From a bacterium (GTDB lineage Bacteria > Eisenbacteria > RBG-16-71-46 > CAIMUX01), in NCBI GenBank assembly GCA_030431975.1, contig JAUIHP010000003.1:124001-188000 (forward strand): a stretch of 64,000 nt of DNA, in the 5' to 3' direction. A program made the translations under genes and the position numbers. The notes beneath the pieces were generated by a model. It was given only the letters and a program-made list of their open reading frames with translations. It was not told where the DNA came from and did not search any database. Shown in pieces: positions 35,841-45,192 of this stretch (position 1 is the stretch's first letter; every line of letters starts with the position of its first letter).

Positions 35841-35919
35841 TCCTGGCTGGAGGTGTCCTCGGTCACCTGTCCCGCGGATCAGCGTAGCCGGACTGGCATC
35901 GTCCCGTGGATTCTACGAG

Positions 35920-35951
35920 AACGGCGCGTCTCCGAAAGGGGACGCGCCGTT
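35920..35951. terminator. Strong bidirectional terminator
   Basis: A 14-bp stem (AACGGCGCGTCTCC with GGGGACGCGCCGTT, one G-T wobble) capped by a GAAA tetraloop and followed by TTCC. It lies between the convergent cyclophilin and GH9 genes, 79 bp past the cyclophilin stop, and can serve both. Confidence 0.85.
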
Positions 35952-35985
35952 TCCAATATGCGCGCCGGGGTTCCGAAACTACGGC

Positions 35986-38154
35986 CTACTCGAGAACGAT
36001 ACGCCCCGTTGCCTGGCCATTCCCGGATCGGACTCGATAGAAGTAGAGCCCGCGCGGTTCCTGTGATGTATCCCAGCCCAGCCTCACCGTTCCGGCCTCC
36101 GCGTGTTTTCGCGCAAGCGAGTGAACCCGTCGTCCGTGAATATCGAAGATGTCGACATTCAACTCTGCGGGTTCTTCAATACGAAGACGGAACTCGGTGC
36201 GATCTCCCGCAGGGTTCGGGAAGAAACCGCCGAGCCGAGTTTGGACCGGGGACTCGGGAACGGAAGTTGTGGATCCGGCGTCGACGAAACGCGAGAGCAA
36301 CTTGATGTAGGCGCACTGATAGGTAATGGAGTTCTCGGTGATCTCCCAGGAGTTCTCCGGCCAACTCGTGTTCCAGTCGCGATAGGACTTCTGCGCCGGT
36401 TGATTGAGCGGCGGCTCCAGCGGCGGGCCGTTGTAGGAAGGATCCGGGGAGAAGAACGGGTTGGGACCGCCGGGAAGAAAGCCTGGGGCCGGACCGTAGA
36501 GCGATGTCTCGCTGGAATCCCAGTCCGTCCCGTCGGAGAACCAGGAGTGGTAGAACTCGGTCGTGGAGGACTCGGCTCCGAAGTCGTCCATGTGCGTGAG
36601 ATAGACCAGACCCATCGGATTCACGCCGTGGAAGTAGTGAACGAATCGTTCGGTCGCCCGGTCGAGGAAGTCTTCATTGCCGGGATCGAGACCGTAGGTG
36701 CGCAGGTTCGCGAAGAGTCCGCCTTTGCGTGCCTTGACCGCGTTGCTTCCCCAGACATAGTGCCCGTCGGTGATCGGAGAACCGTAGGCGTCAACCTCGT
36801 TCTGTATCTCCGATGCGTAGCCGTTCGTTCCGTTGACGAACGCGTTTCGGATGTTGGCCGCAACCGATGGTGTTGCGTCGTCCAGGGACGAGTAGAAAAG
36901 CAGTCCGTCCTGAAAACCGGCCTCGAACTCGTAGGCATACTGCCAAGCCATAAGGTGGACGTCGTTGACGTTGGTGTCGACCCATTGGCGGAACGCGGTG
37001 TCGCCCGTCAAAGCAAAGAGATAGGCCGCAGCGATGACGCGGTTCGCGAACTGCTGATACTCCGTGTCTTCGGCTGGAGCACTGGAGAATCCGGCGTTGT
37101 CATAGAAGGACGGAACCGACGAAGGATTGGCCTCCAGCCAGTTCCACGCTGAAAGAGCTGCGGACTCGAGCAGGTCGGCGTAGTCCTGAGAGCCGCTGTC
37201 ACCCAGGGAGCGAAACACGCGCGCCGCGTGCGCAAAGGCCCCGCAGCCGGAGATCGTGGCCGACGCCGTCGCGGGAGCGTATCGCCTGACGGCGCCGTCC
37301 GCGCTCGGAGGGCTGGCCGCCTCGAAACCGGCCACCGAGACTTTGTGCAGCAACGATCCGTCCGGTTGTTGCATGCGTAGGAACCAGTCCAGCTCGACCC
37401 GAAGCTCATCGAGCAGGTCGGGAACACCGTTGCCGGACTCCGGAAGGTTCCAGTCGTCACCGAACGCGTTCGGACTTTCTTCGAATGCGAAGAGCAGCTC
37501 ATGGACGACCTCGTCGGCGAAGTTTACGTACTTGTTGTAGTCCCCGGCGTCGTGCCACCCGCCGTGGAGGTCACGCGAAGTCGCAGGAACCGGGTTGCCG
37601 ACGGCACGACAATCGAGATCCTGCTCCGATCCGAGGTGGCAGGCCCCGGCGTCCTGCCAGTCGTCGCCAGCGAACGGACTCGTCTTGGCGGCGCCACAGC
37701 GTTGGTAGAAGTAGGTCCGTCCGGCCTGCCGCAGGACTTCTGCGTAAACGTCGTCGTCGATCCGGAAGGGGAAGGAGGCCAGATCCTGGCCGGGATCGTA
37801 GACGTAGTAATCGTCTTCCGCCGTCAGCGCCGAGAAGTCGAAACGGTAGGCTCGGTCGCCGGACTGGACATGGACCGCGCCTCCGTTCCAGGCTACGACC
37901 GGTCCGGAAAAGACGAGGGTGTCGTCGGTAACGCGGCGGACTTCGTAGGTCGCACTCGGGTTGAAACTGTCGCCCGAGTTGAAGCCCACTTGCGGGTCGG
38001 AGATGACGGCAAACTTCTCAGCGTCGGTTCGGTAGCCGAACTGGTCGATCTTGATGTGTTCCGTCGATGGAGGAAGTGCCAGGGTGCAAGTCGCCGAGAG
38101 TATGAACGACAGTGTGACCGTGGCTGTGGCCGAAAGCTTCCACAAAAGGTGCAT
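35986..38154 (-). CDS. Secreted glycoside hydrolase family 9 (endoglucanase-like)
   Basis: 722 residues from the ATG at 38154, chosen because GAGGAGA lies upstream and a signal peptide ('LLWKLSATATVTLSFILSA') follows at once. The open frame continues to 38352 without support. An N-terminal Ig-like CelD_N domain ('IKIDQFGYRTDAEKFAVISD') comes first. The GH9 catalytic domain has the Asp pair in 'HGGWHDAGDYNKYVNF', 'GVNPMGLVYLT' and the acid Glu region 'SWEITENSITYQCAYI'. The C-terminus 'FFPNPAGDRTEFRLRI', 'VDIFDIHGRRV', 'PRGLYFYRV' is a FlgD-like/T9SS-like sorting domain. It probably cleaves beta-1,4-glucans at the cell surface or outside the cell. The usual His near the third motif lies in a diverged 'FYHSWFSDG' segment. 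Confidence 0.9.
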   Translation of the reverse strand: MHLLWKLSATATVTLSFILSATCTLALPPSTEHIKIDQFGYRTDAEKFAVISDPQVGFNSGDSFNPSATYEVRRVTDDTLVFSGPVVAWNGGAVHVQSGDRAYRFDFSALTAEDDYYVYDPGQDLASFPFRIDDDVYAEVLRQAGRTYFYQRCGAAKTSPFAGDDWQDAGACHLGSEQDLDCRAVGNPVPATSRDLHGGWHDAGDYNKYVNFADEVVHELLFAFEESPNAFGDDWNLPESGNGVPDLLDELRVELDWFLRMQQPDGSLLHKVSVAGFEAASPPSADGAVRRYAPATASATISGCGAFAHAARVFRSLGDSGSQDYADLLESAALSAWNWLEANPSSVPSFYDNAGFSSAPAEDTEYQQFANRVIAAAYLFALTGDTAFRQWVDTNVNDVHLMAWQYAYEFEAGFQDGLLFYSSLDDATPSVAANIRNAFVNGTNGYASEIQNEVDAYGSPITDGHYVWGSNAVKARKGGLFANLRTYGLDPGNEDFLDRATERFVHYFHGVNPMGLVYLTHMDDFGAESSTTEFYHSWFSDGTDWDSSETSLYGPAPGFLPGGPNPFFSPDPSYNGPPLEPPLNQPAQKSYRDWNTSWPENSWEITENSITYQCAYIKLLSRFVDAGSTTSVPESPVQTRLGGFFPNPAGDRTEFRLRIEEPAELNVDIFDIHGRRVHSLARKHAEAGTVRLGWDTSQEPRGLYFYRVRSGNGQATGRIVLE

Positions 38155-38570
38155 GAGACTTCTCCTCGCAGACGTCCTTGGGAAAGGTTCCCATGCCCCC
38201 TGGGAAGTGTCGGCGATTTCCGCAGAAGCTGCAGCGGAAAACATGTATCCGGTGCGGGGTTTCGTGCCCTTAGACCTGACCGGTGACATGCCGGCAACGC
38301 AAACCAACGAAACAGGCCAACTGCGTCCCCTTTTTCTGGGGAATGCAACCAAATGACCGTGGCTTCGAGTTCGACCCTTTCATCCGGGGGTCGGTCTGGA
38401 GGTCGGGGGAAAGGTTCGCCGTTCGGCTCGGGAGACCTCTCTCGGGTCGAGTCGGCGTTCTTCCGGGTTTCGATCTGCGTCGCGGTCTGCGTCGCGGTCT
38501 GGGCAGCGGTCTGCGCTGCGGTCCACTGCCTGCCCCGCCGGAAGCGAAAACGTACAGCTGAGACCGAACC
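38155..38570. other. 416-bp intergenic region with REP-like hairpin and a minisatellite
   Basis: No supported gene. On the minus strand it carries a CCCC-AGAAAAA-GGGG hairpin followed by ACGCAG (38321-38341), similar in style to the GGGGAC motif of REP elements. The leader and promoter of the GH9 gene and a 12-bp repeat array (38474-38521) are also here. I compared it with a cyclic-di-GMP riboswitch and found no match. Confidence 0.45.
38474..38521. repeat. 12-bp tandem repeat
   Basis: Four units of TCTGCGTCGCGG (the last two degenerate) between the GH9 promoter region and the 3' end of the GT4 gene. Confidence 0.85.
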
Positions 38571-39755
38571 CTAACGGGAAGCGCTGACCGCTTCCCGCGT
38601 CGTGGCCGGCTCTTTGGAACGAGCGACACGATGGTAGATCTCGGTCAGTCGCTCGACCGTCCGTTCGATCGAAAGATCCCGGGCAAAACTCAGGCTCGCG
38701 TCGGACAACGTGCGTCGCAGCTCCGGGTCTCCGCAAAGTCGGAGAAGAGCCTGTCCGAGCGCAGGTCCGTCGGCGGCAGGTACGACCAATGCGTTCTGGC
38801 CGTCGCTGAGCATTTCGCCCATGCCGTCGACGGCGGTCGCGACGATCGGACGGCTCATGGCCATCGCTTCGAGCATCGAGTTCGGAAACCCCTCGGAAAG
38901 AGAGGGCATGACGAAGACGTCAAGAGCGGAAAGAAACGCACGGACGTCATTCACCGAACCGGTCAGCGTGACGTTGTCCTGCAATCCCAGCCGTTCGATC
39001 TGCGCTCGAAGTGAAGGCTCTTCCGGTCCTTCGTTGGCGATGAGCAGATGAAACTCCGGGTGGCTCCCCACGACCTCAGCCACACCGTCCAAAAGGTAGC
39101 TGTGTCCTTTCGACGGATGTAGCCGGATGGTGGTTCCCGCGACGAGTGCTCGTTCATCAAGGTTGTACTCGGCGCGCACGCGATCCCGGTCTCCCGGACG
39201 GTCCCCGGCGAAAACGGACAGATCGACCCCGTGATAGAAGACGTCGATGTTCTCCATCGGGATGTAACGTTCTTTGTGGAGGTATTGCCGCACGGTCTCG
39301 CTGACGGCGAGGGCGTGCTTGGTTTGCGGTCCCAGCAGCCGGTCCAGGATGAGCATGGGGAGGTTGCGTTCCGCGATGCGATCCCGACCGTGGATGATGG
39401 TCGGTACTCCGGCGATCCGGCCCGCGATCCTTCCCAGGGTATCCGCTTTGAAGGCCTGGACGTGAACGACTTCGATTCGCTCTTCACGAATGATCCGAAC
39501 GAGGTCGGTCAAGGCTCGCGGATCGTTCTTGGAACGCCCGAGACAGCGAATCTGGATCCCTCGCTCCTCGAAGAACTGGGAAAGCCGCGGTTCGGGTCGC
39601 AGGATGACCGGGACGGGATGGACCCGGGCTCGATCGAAGCTCGTCGTGATGTTGAGCAGATACCGGCCGACGCCGTGGAGGGCATCGCCGTAGCCCAGGT
39701 GATCGTTACCAATAAGGACCCGGACGGGATCTTTAGACGCTGCGGTGTCGGGCAT
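38571..39755 (-). CDS. Glycosyltransferase family 4 (GT-B fold)
   Basis: 394 residues from an ATG with GGAAGGA upstream. The N-terminal domain shows 'GDALHGVGRYLLN' (acceptor side) and 'VVHVQAFKADTLGRIAG'. The C-terminal nucleotide-sugar domain has 'RLHPSKGHSYLLDGV' and the E-x7-E motif in 'SEGFPNSMLEAMAMSRPIVA'. It is a retaining cytosolic GT that probably builds surface polysaccharide, divergent from the polysaccharide operon. Sugar donor and acceptor cannot be told from the sequence. Confidence 0.9.
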   Translation of the reverse strand: MPDTAASKDPVRVLIGNDHLGYGDALHGVGRYLLNITTSFDRARVHPVPVILRPEPRLSQFFEERGIQIRCLGRSKNDPRALTDLVRIIREERIEVVHVQAFKADTLGRIAGRIAGVPTIIHGRDRIAERNLPMLILDRLLGPQTKHALAVSETVRQYLHKERYIPMENIDVFYHGVDLSVFAGDRPGDRDRVRAEYNLDERALVAGTTIRLHPSKGHSYLLDGVAEVVGSHPEFHLLIANEGPEEPSLRAQIERLGLQDNVTLTGSVNDVRAFLSALDVFVMPSLSEGFPNSMLEAMAMSRPIVATAVDGMGEMLSDGQNALVVPAADGPALGQALLRLCGDPELRRTLSDASLSFARDLSIERTVERLTEIYHRVARSKEPATTREAVSASR

Positions 39756-39931
39756 AGGTTCCTTCCGGATGAGTGTCGTCCCTTTCCATTGTCACCGCAG
39801 TCCGGCGCAGCCGCAAACGGCGTACTCTCATGGGTTTCGGTCGGGGAGACAAGCTCCCTGAGTGCTGCCGCGGGAACCGGCGCCCCCGCGGACTTCGCGC
39901 CGAAACGCGCGGATTCTCCTGGCTACCCAAC

Positions 39932-41395
39932 ATGTTGATTGGTATTTGGTTACGGATCCAGTGGAGGATTCGCGCCGCGAGCCGAACTTCCTACCTATAT
40001 GGTTGTCTATGGTGCCGTCCGGAAGAGTCGCGCCGACGGCGACACACAGGGTCGCGGTGGCGGCCAGCACAAGGAGAGAGTCCGTCGCAGCAGGGTTCTG
40101 TTTCCAACCTCCGAGTCTGTCTTCTGATCGGAGGCTATTTCCCTGTCGTGGGCGGCGGTGAGACGCAGATGCGACTGCTGATGCGCGCATTGTCCGAGCG
40201 TGGGCTCGAGTGTCACGTCGTTACCCAGCGGCGACCGGCCGACGCCTTGCCGCGGGAAGAGGTCGACGGAATCCCTGTGTCCCGGGTTTGGCCGCGGGGC
40301 AGGAACCGCACAGGCAAGTACCTGATGATGGGGCCGTCTCTTTGGAAGCTGTTCGCACTTCGTGACCGATACGACGTCATCCTCGTTTCCGGGATTCGAA
40401 CGCTCGGGGTTGTGGGCGTCACGGCCGCATCCTGGTTTGGCAAGAAGTGCGTTCTCCGAATGGCCAGTTGCGGCGAGATGTCGGGAGGCTACCTGGCCGC
40501 GGACGGGAAGTCCGTGCCCGGTTGGATGCGCCTCTTCGTCGACGCCAGAAACAAAGTTCTTCGTAGAGCCGATCGCTTTCTTGCGGTCAGTCGCGTCGTT
40601 CGAGAAGAGTACCTCGCCTGCGGAGTGGATCCGGCTCGGATCGAATGGATCCCCAACGGTACGGACGTGAACGTTTTCCGACCGGTCGACGTGGAGTCCC
40701 GGGCCGCGGTTCGCCGGAAGTTGGACCTTCCGGCAGATCGCTTCCTTTGTGTCTTCACGGGAAAGCTCAACCGCGGGAAGGGGCTTGAGATGTTGCTCCG
40801 GGCCTGCAAGCGGTGGGCCGAACGAACGACGCCGGTCGCATCCTCGGTTTCGGGCTCGGGATCCGATTCGACCCTGATCCCGGCCCCCGACCCCTCCTCC
40901 GCCTCTGCGGGAACCTTCCACCTCGTACTCGTCGGAGGCGGCGGCCAGCAGGCCACGTCCTGCGAGTCCGAGCTGCGCCGGTTCGTTCGCGATCACGACT
41001 TGGAGTCCCGAGTCACCTTCACCGGGTACCAGACGAACGTGGTTGAGTACCTGCAGGCCGCGGACCTCTTTGTGTTGCCGTCTGACAGCGAAGCGATGCC
41101 GAACTCGTTGATCGAGGCCATGGCCTGTGGGCTGCCGTGTATTGCGTCTGCTGTCGGCGGGGTTCTCGACATTCTCGAGGACGGTCGCAATGGCCGAACG
41201 CATGCGGCCGGCGACGAAGATCGGCTTCTCGAACTTCTCGTCGAACTCTATGGGGACGAAGCGCAGCGCGCCCGTCTCGCTGATGCGGCCCGTCGGGACG
41301 CCGAGCAGATCTACGGACGGGACGTCAACGTCGACAAGGTCGTGCAGTTGTTGCTTCAGGCTCACTCAGGTTCGGAGGGCGCCCTTGCTCTTTGA
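39932..41395 (+). CDS. Glycosyltransferase family 4 with unclear start
   Basis: The GT4 fold clearly begins at 'NLRVCLLIGGYFPVVGGGETQ' (about base 40103) and continues to 'SDSEAMPNSLIEAMACGLPC' with the E-x7-E motif. No ATG, GTG, TTG or CTG occurs in frame between base 39938 and the fold, although AAGGAG lies at about 40070. The nearest starts are ATG 39932 or TTG 39935, adding some 57 residues unlike any GT. The open frame reaches 39773. A rare start codon, a sequencing frameshift or a real N-terminal extension are possible. A Ser-rich insertion ('VASSVSGSGSDS') sits inside the second domain. First gene of a coupled polysaccharide operon. Confidence 0.8.
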   Translation: MLIGIWLRIQWRIRAASRTSYLYGCLWCRPEESRRRRHTGSRWRPAQGESPSQQGSVSNLRVCLLIGGYFPVVGGGETQMRLLMRALSERGLECHVVTQRRPADALPREEVDGIPVSRVWPRGRNRTGKYLMMGPSLWKLFALRDRYDVILVSGIRTLGVVGVTAASWFGKKCVLRMASCGEMSGGYLAADGKSVPGWMRLFVDARNKVLRRADRFLAVSRVVREEYLACGVDPARIEWIPNGTDVNVFRPVDVESRAAVRRKLDLPADRFLCVFTGKLNRGKGLEMLLRACKRWAERTTPVASSVSGSGSDSTLIPAPDPSSASAGTFHLVLVGGGGQQATSCESELRRFVRDHDLESRVTFTGYQTNVVEYLQAADLFVLPSDSEAMPNSLIEAMACGLPCIASAVGGVLDILEDGRNGRTHAAGDEDRLLELLVELYGDEAQRARLADAARRDAEQIYGRDVNVDKVVQLLLQAHSGSEGALAL

Positions 41396-42602
41396 GAACC
41401 GATTCGAATCCGGAAAGGCGGCCGGCCAAGTTGCGTTGGATCTCGCATTGCAGCGATACCCTGCGCCGATCTACGGCCGCAAGCCAGCCACGGGCCAGCT
41501 TCCGCCGATCTTTGGTTTCCATTCGGTGCGCGCCGAGCCCTTCGAAGCGTTGCTTCGCTTTCTTGCCGAGAACGAGTACCGGACTCTGACCTGCGACGAG
41601 TACCTGGAATTTCAGAAGAACGGCGTGCCTCCGGAAGCCGCCCGTAGCCTGCTCCTGACCTTCGACGATGGCATGGGACAGGTTTGGTCCGTGGCCTGGC
41701 CCCTGCTCAGGAAGTACGGGATGCACGCGGTCGTCTTTCTCATCCCCGGACTGATCGAGGACCGCGAAGGCGTCGGACCGTCCATGGAAGACGTGTGGGC
41801 GGGGCGCTCTACGCTCGAAGAGGTGGAGTCGCGGGATAAGAGCGAACCACCGCTCGCGACCTGGAACGAAATTCGTGTGATGGAGGAGAGCGGAGTTCTC
41901 GACTTTCAGGCCCACACGCTGAGCCACAATCTCGTTTTCACCGATACACGGGTCCTGGGTTATGTCCATCCGAAGCTCGTCCGTTCCGTTCACCCGAACC
42001 GGCTGACGATGTGGGAGGAGCGGAGATCGTCCTATCGGATCCAACCGCCGCTCGGGCTTCCTGTCTACGACGCGGCGCCGCGGATGTCGGACTCGGTCCA
42101 CGTTCCCGACGATCCGGAACTGCGCGAGCTTTGCGCGGGCTACGTGGCTGAGAACGGGGGCGCGCTTTTCTTTGACGGGGATGGTTGGCGGGACAAACTC
42201 GACCGTCTGGTCGAAGACCATCGTCGGAAGAGCACATGGAGGACCCGAGTCGAGTCCGAGCCGGAAAGCACGGAGCAGCGTTGTGACGCCATCCGGCGGG
42301 ACTTGCAGGAGACAAAGGAAAAGATCGAGAGCGAGATTCCGGGAAAGACGGTCCGGCACCTGGCCTATCCCTGGGGAGTCGGAAGCGAGGATGCAGTGCG
42401 CATCTCCCGGGAATTGGGCTATGCGAGTAACCACTGGGGCCGGGTCGACGGTCGTGTGACCAACTTTCAAGGTGGCGATCCGCTCTTGTTGGCGAGAATC
42501 GGCGAAGACTTCGTGCCTCTCCTTCGAGGCCGAGGTCGCCGAACGGTTTGGGACGTCGTGAGAAAGAAACTGCGCAAGAACATCGGTCGGTGGACGGCGT
42601 GA
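41385..42602 (+). CDS. Polysaccharide deacetylase (NodB/CE4-type)
   Basis: 405 residues from the TTG at 41385, chosen because GGAGGG lies six bases upstream and the start overlaps the GT4 stop by 11 bp; the open frame to 41127 is spurious. CE4 motifs are present: 'LLLTFDDGMGQV' (metal/base Asp pair), 'FQAHTLSHN' (H-x3-H) and 'HLAYPWG'. The protein has a long insertion between motif 2 and motif 3 (about 190-330). It should remove N- or O-acetyl groups from a glycan. No signal peptide is visible, so it may act in the cytosol on lipid-linked precursors or use another export route. Confidence 0.85.
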   Translation: MLFENRFESGKAAGQVALDLALQRYPAPIYGRKPATGQLPPIFGFHSVRAEPFEALLRFLAENEYRTLTCDEYLEFQKNGVPPEAARSLLLTFDDGMGQVWSVAWPLLRKYGMHAVVFLIPGLIEDREGVGPSMEDVWAGRSTLEEVESRDKSEPPLATWNEIRVMEESGVLDFQAHTLSHNLVFTDTRVLGYVHPKLVRSVHPNRLTMWEERRSSYRIQPPLGLPVYDAAPRMSDSVHVPDDPELRELCAGYVAENGGALFFDGDGWRDKLDRLVEDHRRKSTWRTRVESEPESTEQRCDAIRRDLQETKEKIESEIPGKTVRHLAYPWGVGSEDAVRISRELGYASNHWGRVDGRVTNFQGGDPLLLARIGEDFVPLLRGRGRRTVWDVVRKKLRKNIGRWTA

Positions 42603-44008
42603 CGATCCCCCCGAGACCCGAGGACACCGGCGGCGGTGGCTTGGTCGACACCCTTCGACGCGGCATCCGGTCCCGCTTTGCGAAAGATGCAGGTGTCTTG
42701 GCCGGCGGCCAGTTACTGGCTTCCGTCGCTGCTTTTGCGCAGGGGTTGGTCGTGGCCCGCGTCCTCGGACCAAAGGAGTACGGAGTTGCCCTTCTCATCA
42801 TCAGTGTTCCGACGATGATGTTCAGCCTCCTCGATGCGAGGACGAGCGCGGCTGCGGTCAAGTACCTCACCGAGTTCGATTCCGAAGGTACACCCGACCG
42901 GGTTCGGGCCATGACTCGACTGGGGTACAGCGTGGACTTGGGCATTGCCGTTTTGACCCTGGGGCTGGTGGCACTGGTGTCCTCGCTTGCTGCCGCGAAG
43001 GTCGTTCATGCGGAGGAGTACGCAGGTCTAATTGTCATCTACTCCACGGCGTTGATTCCCAAGTCCCTTTCCGGAACCTCGCAGTCCGTGCTCAGCGTTT
43101 GTGGACGTTTCCAGGCCATGGCCGTGATCCAGCTGGTGGCCAAAGCCGTTGGAGTGGTCGCGGTGCTCGGGCTGGTTCTCACCGGCTGGGGAATCGAAGG
43201 CGTCATCTACGGACGGATGGCCGAACTGGTCGTGATCGGATTGACCCTACTGGTCGTCGCCTCCCAGACCGTGCGGAGGAAGTGGGGAGGAAACTGGTTG
43301 CTGGCTCCGTTTCGTGCCCTTCGCGGCAAGCTCCGCGAGATCCTCCGGTTCCTGGCCTTCACGAATCTCACCGAATTGGTCAACGTACTGAGCAAACAGG
43401 CGGACATGAACCTTCTCGGATACTTTGCCGGCCCGACCGAAGCCGGTTTCTACGGGTTGGCCAAGCGCATGACCGGTGTCGTTGGAATGGTGGTACAGCC
43501 GCTGGAGTCCGTGCTGTACCCGCGTCTGGCCAAGTCGTGGGCCGAGGGAGACGCCGCGGCTCTGCGTCGAACCTTGAAGAAGTACGCCCTGGGAATGAGC
43601 GTGCCGTTGGGTGCGGCCGTTCTCATGGCCATTCCCCTTTGTTGGCTCTTCATACATTACATCGTGGGTGCAGAGTACGACCCGGCCGTCCCCGCCGCTC
43701 AGCTCATGTTTGCACTGATGGGAACCTGGGTCGCGACTTCATGGCAGCGTCCTCTTTTTCACGCGATGGGTGCGGTCCGTTACCTGCTTCTTGCGGCGAC
43801 GGTGACGAATGTCCTCTCGGTCATTGGCTTCTGTCTTTTCGCCGGGCCGGCGGGAGCAACCGGAGTTGCCGCGACGCGCTTTCTCATCGGCGGACTCTTC
43901 TTCCAGATCCTGGGACTGTTCTATGCAAGAAAACGCCTGAGGGAGTCGCACACACCCGACGGGACGGCAACCGGGACGATGACGACTGACGTGGGAGGTT
44001 CCGGATGA
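42599..44008 (+). CDS. Polysaccharide flippase (Wzx/MATE-like)
   Basis: 469 residues from the GTG at 42599, which overlaps the deacetylase stop as GTGA. An upstream in-frame start at 42548 would lie inside the deacetylase. It has about 12-14 transmembrane segments and the family's 'AGVLAGGQLLASVAAFAQGLVVARVLGP' opening and 'LLGYFAGPTEAGFYGLAKRM' helix. Such proteins flip undecaprenyl-linked oligosaccharides to the outer face of the inner membrane. It stands between the deacetylase and an SGNH protein in a tightly coupled operon. Confidence 0.9.
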   Translation: MTIPPRPEDTGGGGLVDTLRRGIRSRFAKDAGVLAGGQLLASVAAFAQGLVVARVLGPKEYGVALLIISVPTMMFSLLDARTSAAAVKYLTEFDSEGTPDRVRAMTRLGYSVDLGIAVLTLGLVALVSSLAAAKVVHAEEYAGLIVIYSTALIPKSLSGTSQSVLSVCGRFQAMAVIQLVAKAVGVVAVLGLVLTGWGIEGVIYGRMAELVVIGLTLLVVASQTVRRKWGGNWLLAPFRALRGKLREILRFLAFTNLTELVNVLSKQADMNLLGYFAGPTEAGFYGLAKRMTGVVGMVVQPLESVLYPRLAKSWAEGDAAALRRTLKKYALGMSVPLGAAVLMAIPLCWLFIHYIVGAEYDPAVPAAQLMFALMGTWVATSWQRPLFHAMGAVRYLLLAATVTNVLSVIGFCLFAGPAGATGVAATRFLIGGLFFQILGLFYARKRLRESHTPDGTATGTMTTDVGGSG

Positions 44009-45192
44009 CCGAAACAAGTTCGACGTCTGAAGGTTCGGTTCGTGCGGAGGACGGAGGGCGCGCCGCACTTTCCGGCAGAGCCAAGCGTTGGATGGTCGGC
44101 CTGGGACTGGTCCTGCCCTTGGTGCTCGCCGTGCTGGCCGGCGAGATCGCGGTACGCGTTCTTTCCAAGTCGGGGCACGTGACTCCGGAGAGTCGCAAAG
44201 CCGAGACCCTGCCCTACAAAGGGACGGCGGTCGCCCGTCACTGCTTCCAGCCCGGACCGAGGGAGGTACCGGGACCGGAAGCAGGTCAGGTTTATCGCAT
44301 CAACAACCATGGTTACCGCGGTCCGGACTTCGAGTGGCGAAAGCCGCAGGGCACGATTCGCATCGTGGTCTACGGAGGCTCCGCGGTCTTCGATATCGCC
44401 GCTTCCGAGGGAGAGGACTGGCCGCGCCAACTCGAGGTCGCGTTGCACGGGATGGGGCATTCCGAAGTCGAAGTGATCAACGCCGGCATTCCCGGGCATG
44501 CTTCCTTCGATTGCCTCGGGCGTTTCTACGCGGAAGGGCATCTGCTCGACCCCGACTTCGTCCTACTCTACAACACGTGGAACGACATCAAACACTTCAA
44601 GTCCGAAGAGAGTCTCCTTCATCACTACGGTGCGTTCAGCGACGCCGGTGACCCGCGCCTGAACTACCAGAACCGCGCGGATCAGTTCCTTTGCGAGACG
44701 TCACAGCTCTACGTGCGGCTTCGGGATCGCTACTACAAGAATTCCCTCGGCGCGGACTTGGAAGGTCGCACGGAAGAGAGTCCCATGAATTCGGCCTTCG
44801 GGGAGAAGGGTCCGCGGCAGTTCCGGCTCAACGTCGCGACCTTTGTCGATGCGGCACGGAACGCAGGCACGGTTCCGATCCTGGTCACTCAACCTCGCCT
44901 GATCACGGCATCGAACAACGATGAAGAACGGAGCCGCATCAACTACAAGTACCATCGCCTGACGCACGACGCCCTCGTCGATGCGTTCGCCGTCTGTGAT
45001 GCCACTCTGGAAGAGGTGGCGGGCGAGAAGAATGTTCGGTGTCTGAACAGCTCCGCGACCATGAACGGTCACGGAGAGTGGTTTCACGATTATATCCATC
45101 TCAACCCGGAAGGCTCGAAACGGCTGGCAGAAATCGTCGCTGCGGAGCTCGCTCCTCTTCTCGAGGCCGGGAACTCAACGCATGCGGGGTAG
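44005..45192 (+). CDS. Membrane-anchored SGNH-family protein
   Basis: 395 residues in ATGA overlap with the flippase. One N-terminal membrane anchor (about 30-50) precedes an SGNH/GDSL-like domain. Block I is 'VVYGGSAVFD' (GGS in place of GDS, Ser kept). Other blocks are 'NAGIPGHASFD', 'LYNTWNDIKH' (Asn) and 'DYIHLNPEG' (Asp-x-x-His). These residues are those of an esterase or O-acetyltransferase. Its place in a polysaccharide operon suggests it adds or removes acyl groups on the exported glycan in the periplasm. Confidence 0.8.
   Translation: MTETSSTSEGSVRAEDGGRAALSGRAKRWMVGLGLVLPLVLAVLAGEIAVRVLSKSGHVTPESRKAETLPYKGTAVARHCFQPGPREVPGPEAGQVYRINNHGYRGPDFEWRKPQGTIRIVVYGGSAVFDIAASEGEDWPRQLEVALHGMGHSEVEVINAGIPGHASFDCLGRFYAEGHLLDPDFVLLYNTWNDIKHFKSEESLLHHYGAFSDAGDPRLNYQNRADQFLCETSQLYVRLRDRYYKNSLGADLEGRTEESPMNSAFGEKGPRQFRLNVATFVDAARNAGTVPILVTQPRLITASNNDEERSRINYKYHRLTHDALVDAFAVCDATLEEVAGEKNVRCLNSSATMNGHGEWFHDYIHLNPEGSKRLAEIVAAELAPLLEAGNSTHAG

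Noticed and set aside
38155-38400. Possible cyclic-di-GMP or other riboswitch in the GH9 leader
   Set aside because: The leader has GACGCA and GGGG segments, but the conserved core of known riboswitch classes could not be aligned.
41127-41384. N-terminal extension of the polysaccharide deacetylase
   Set aside because: The extra 86 residues are in a shadow frame of the upstream GT4 gene; the TTG at 41385 has an excellent ribosome site and gives a normal CE4 start.
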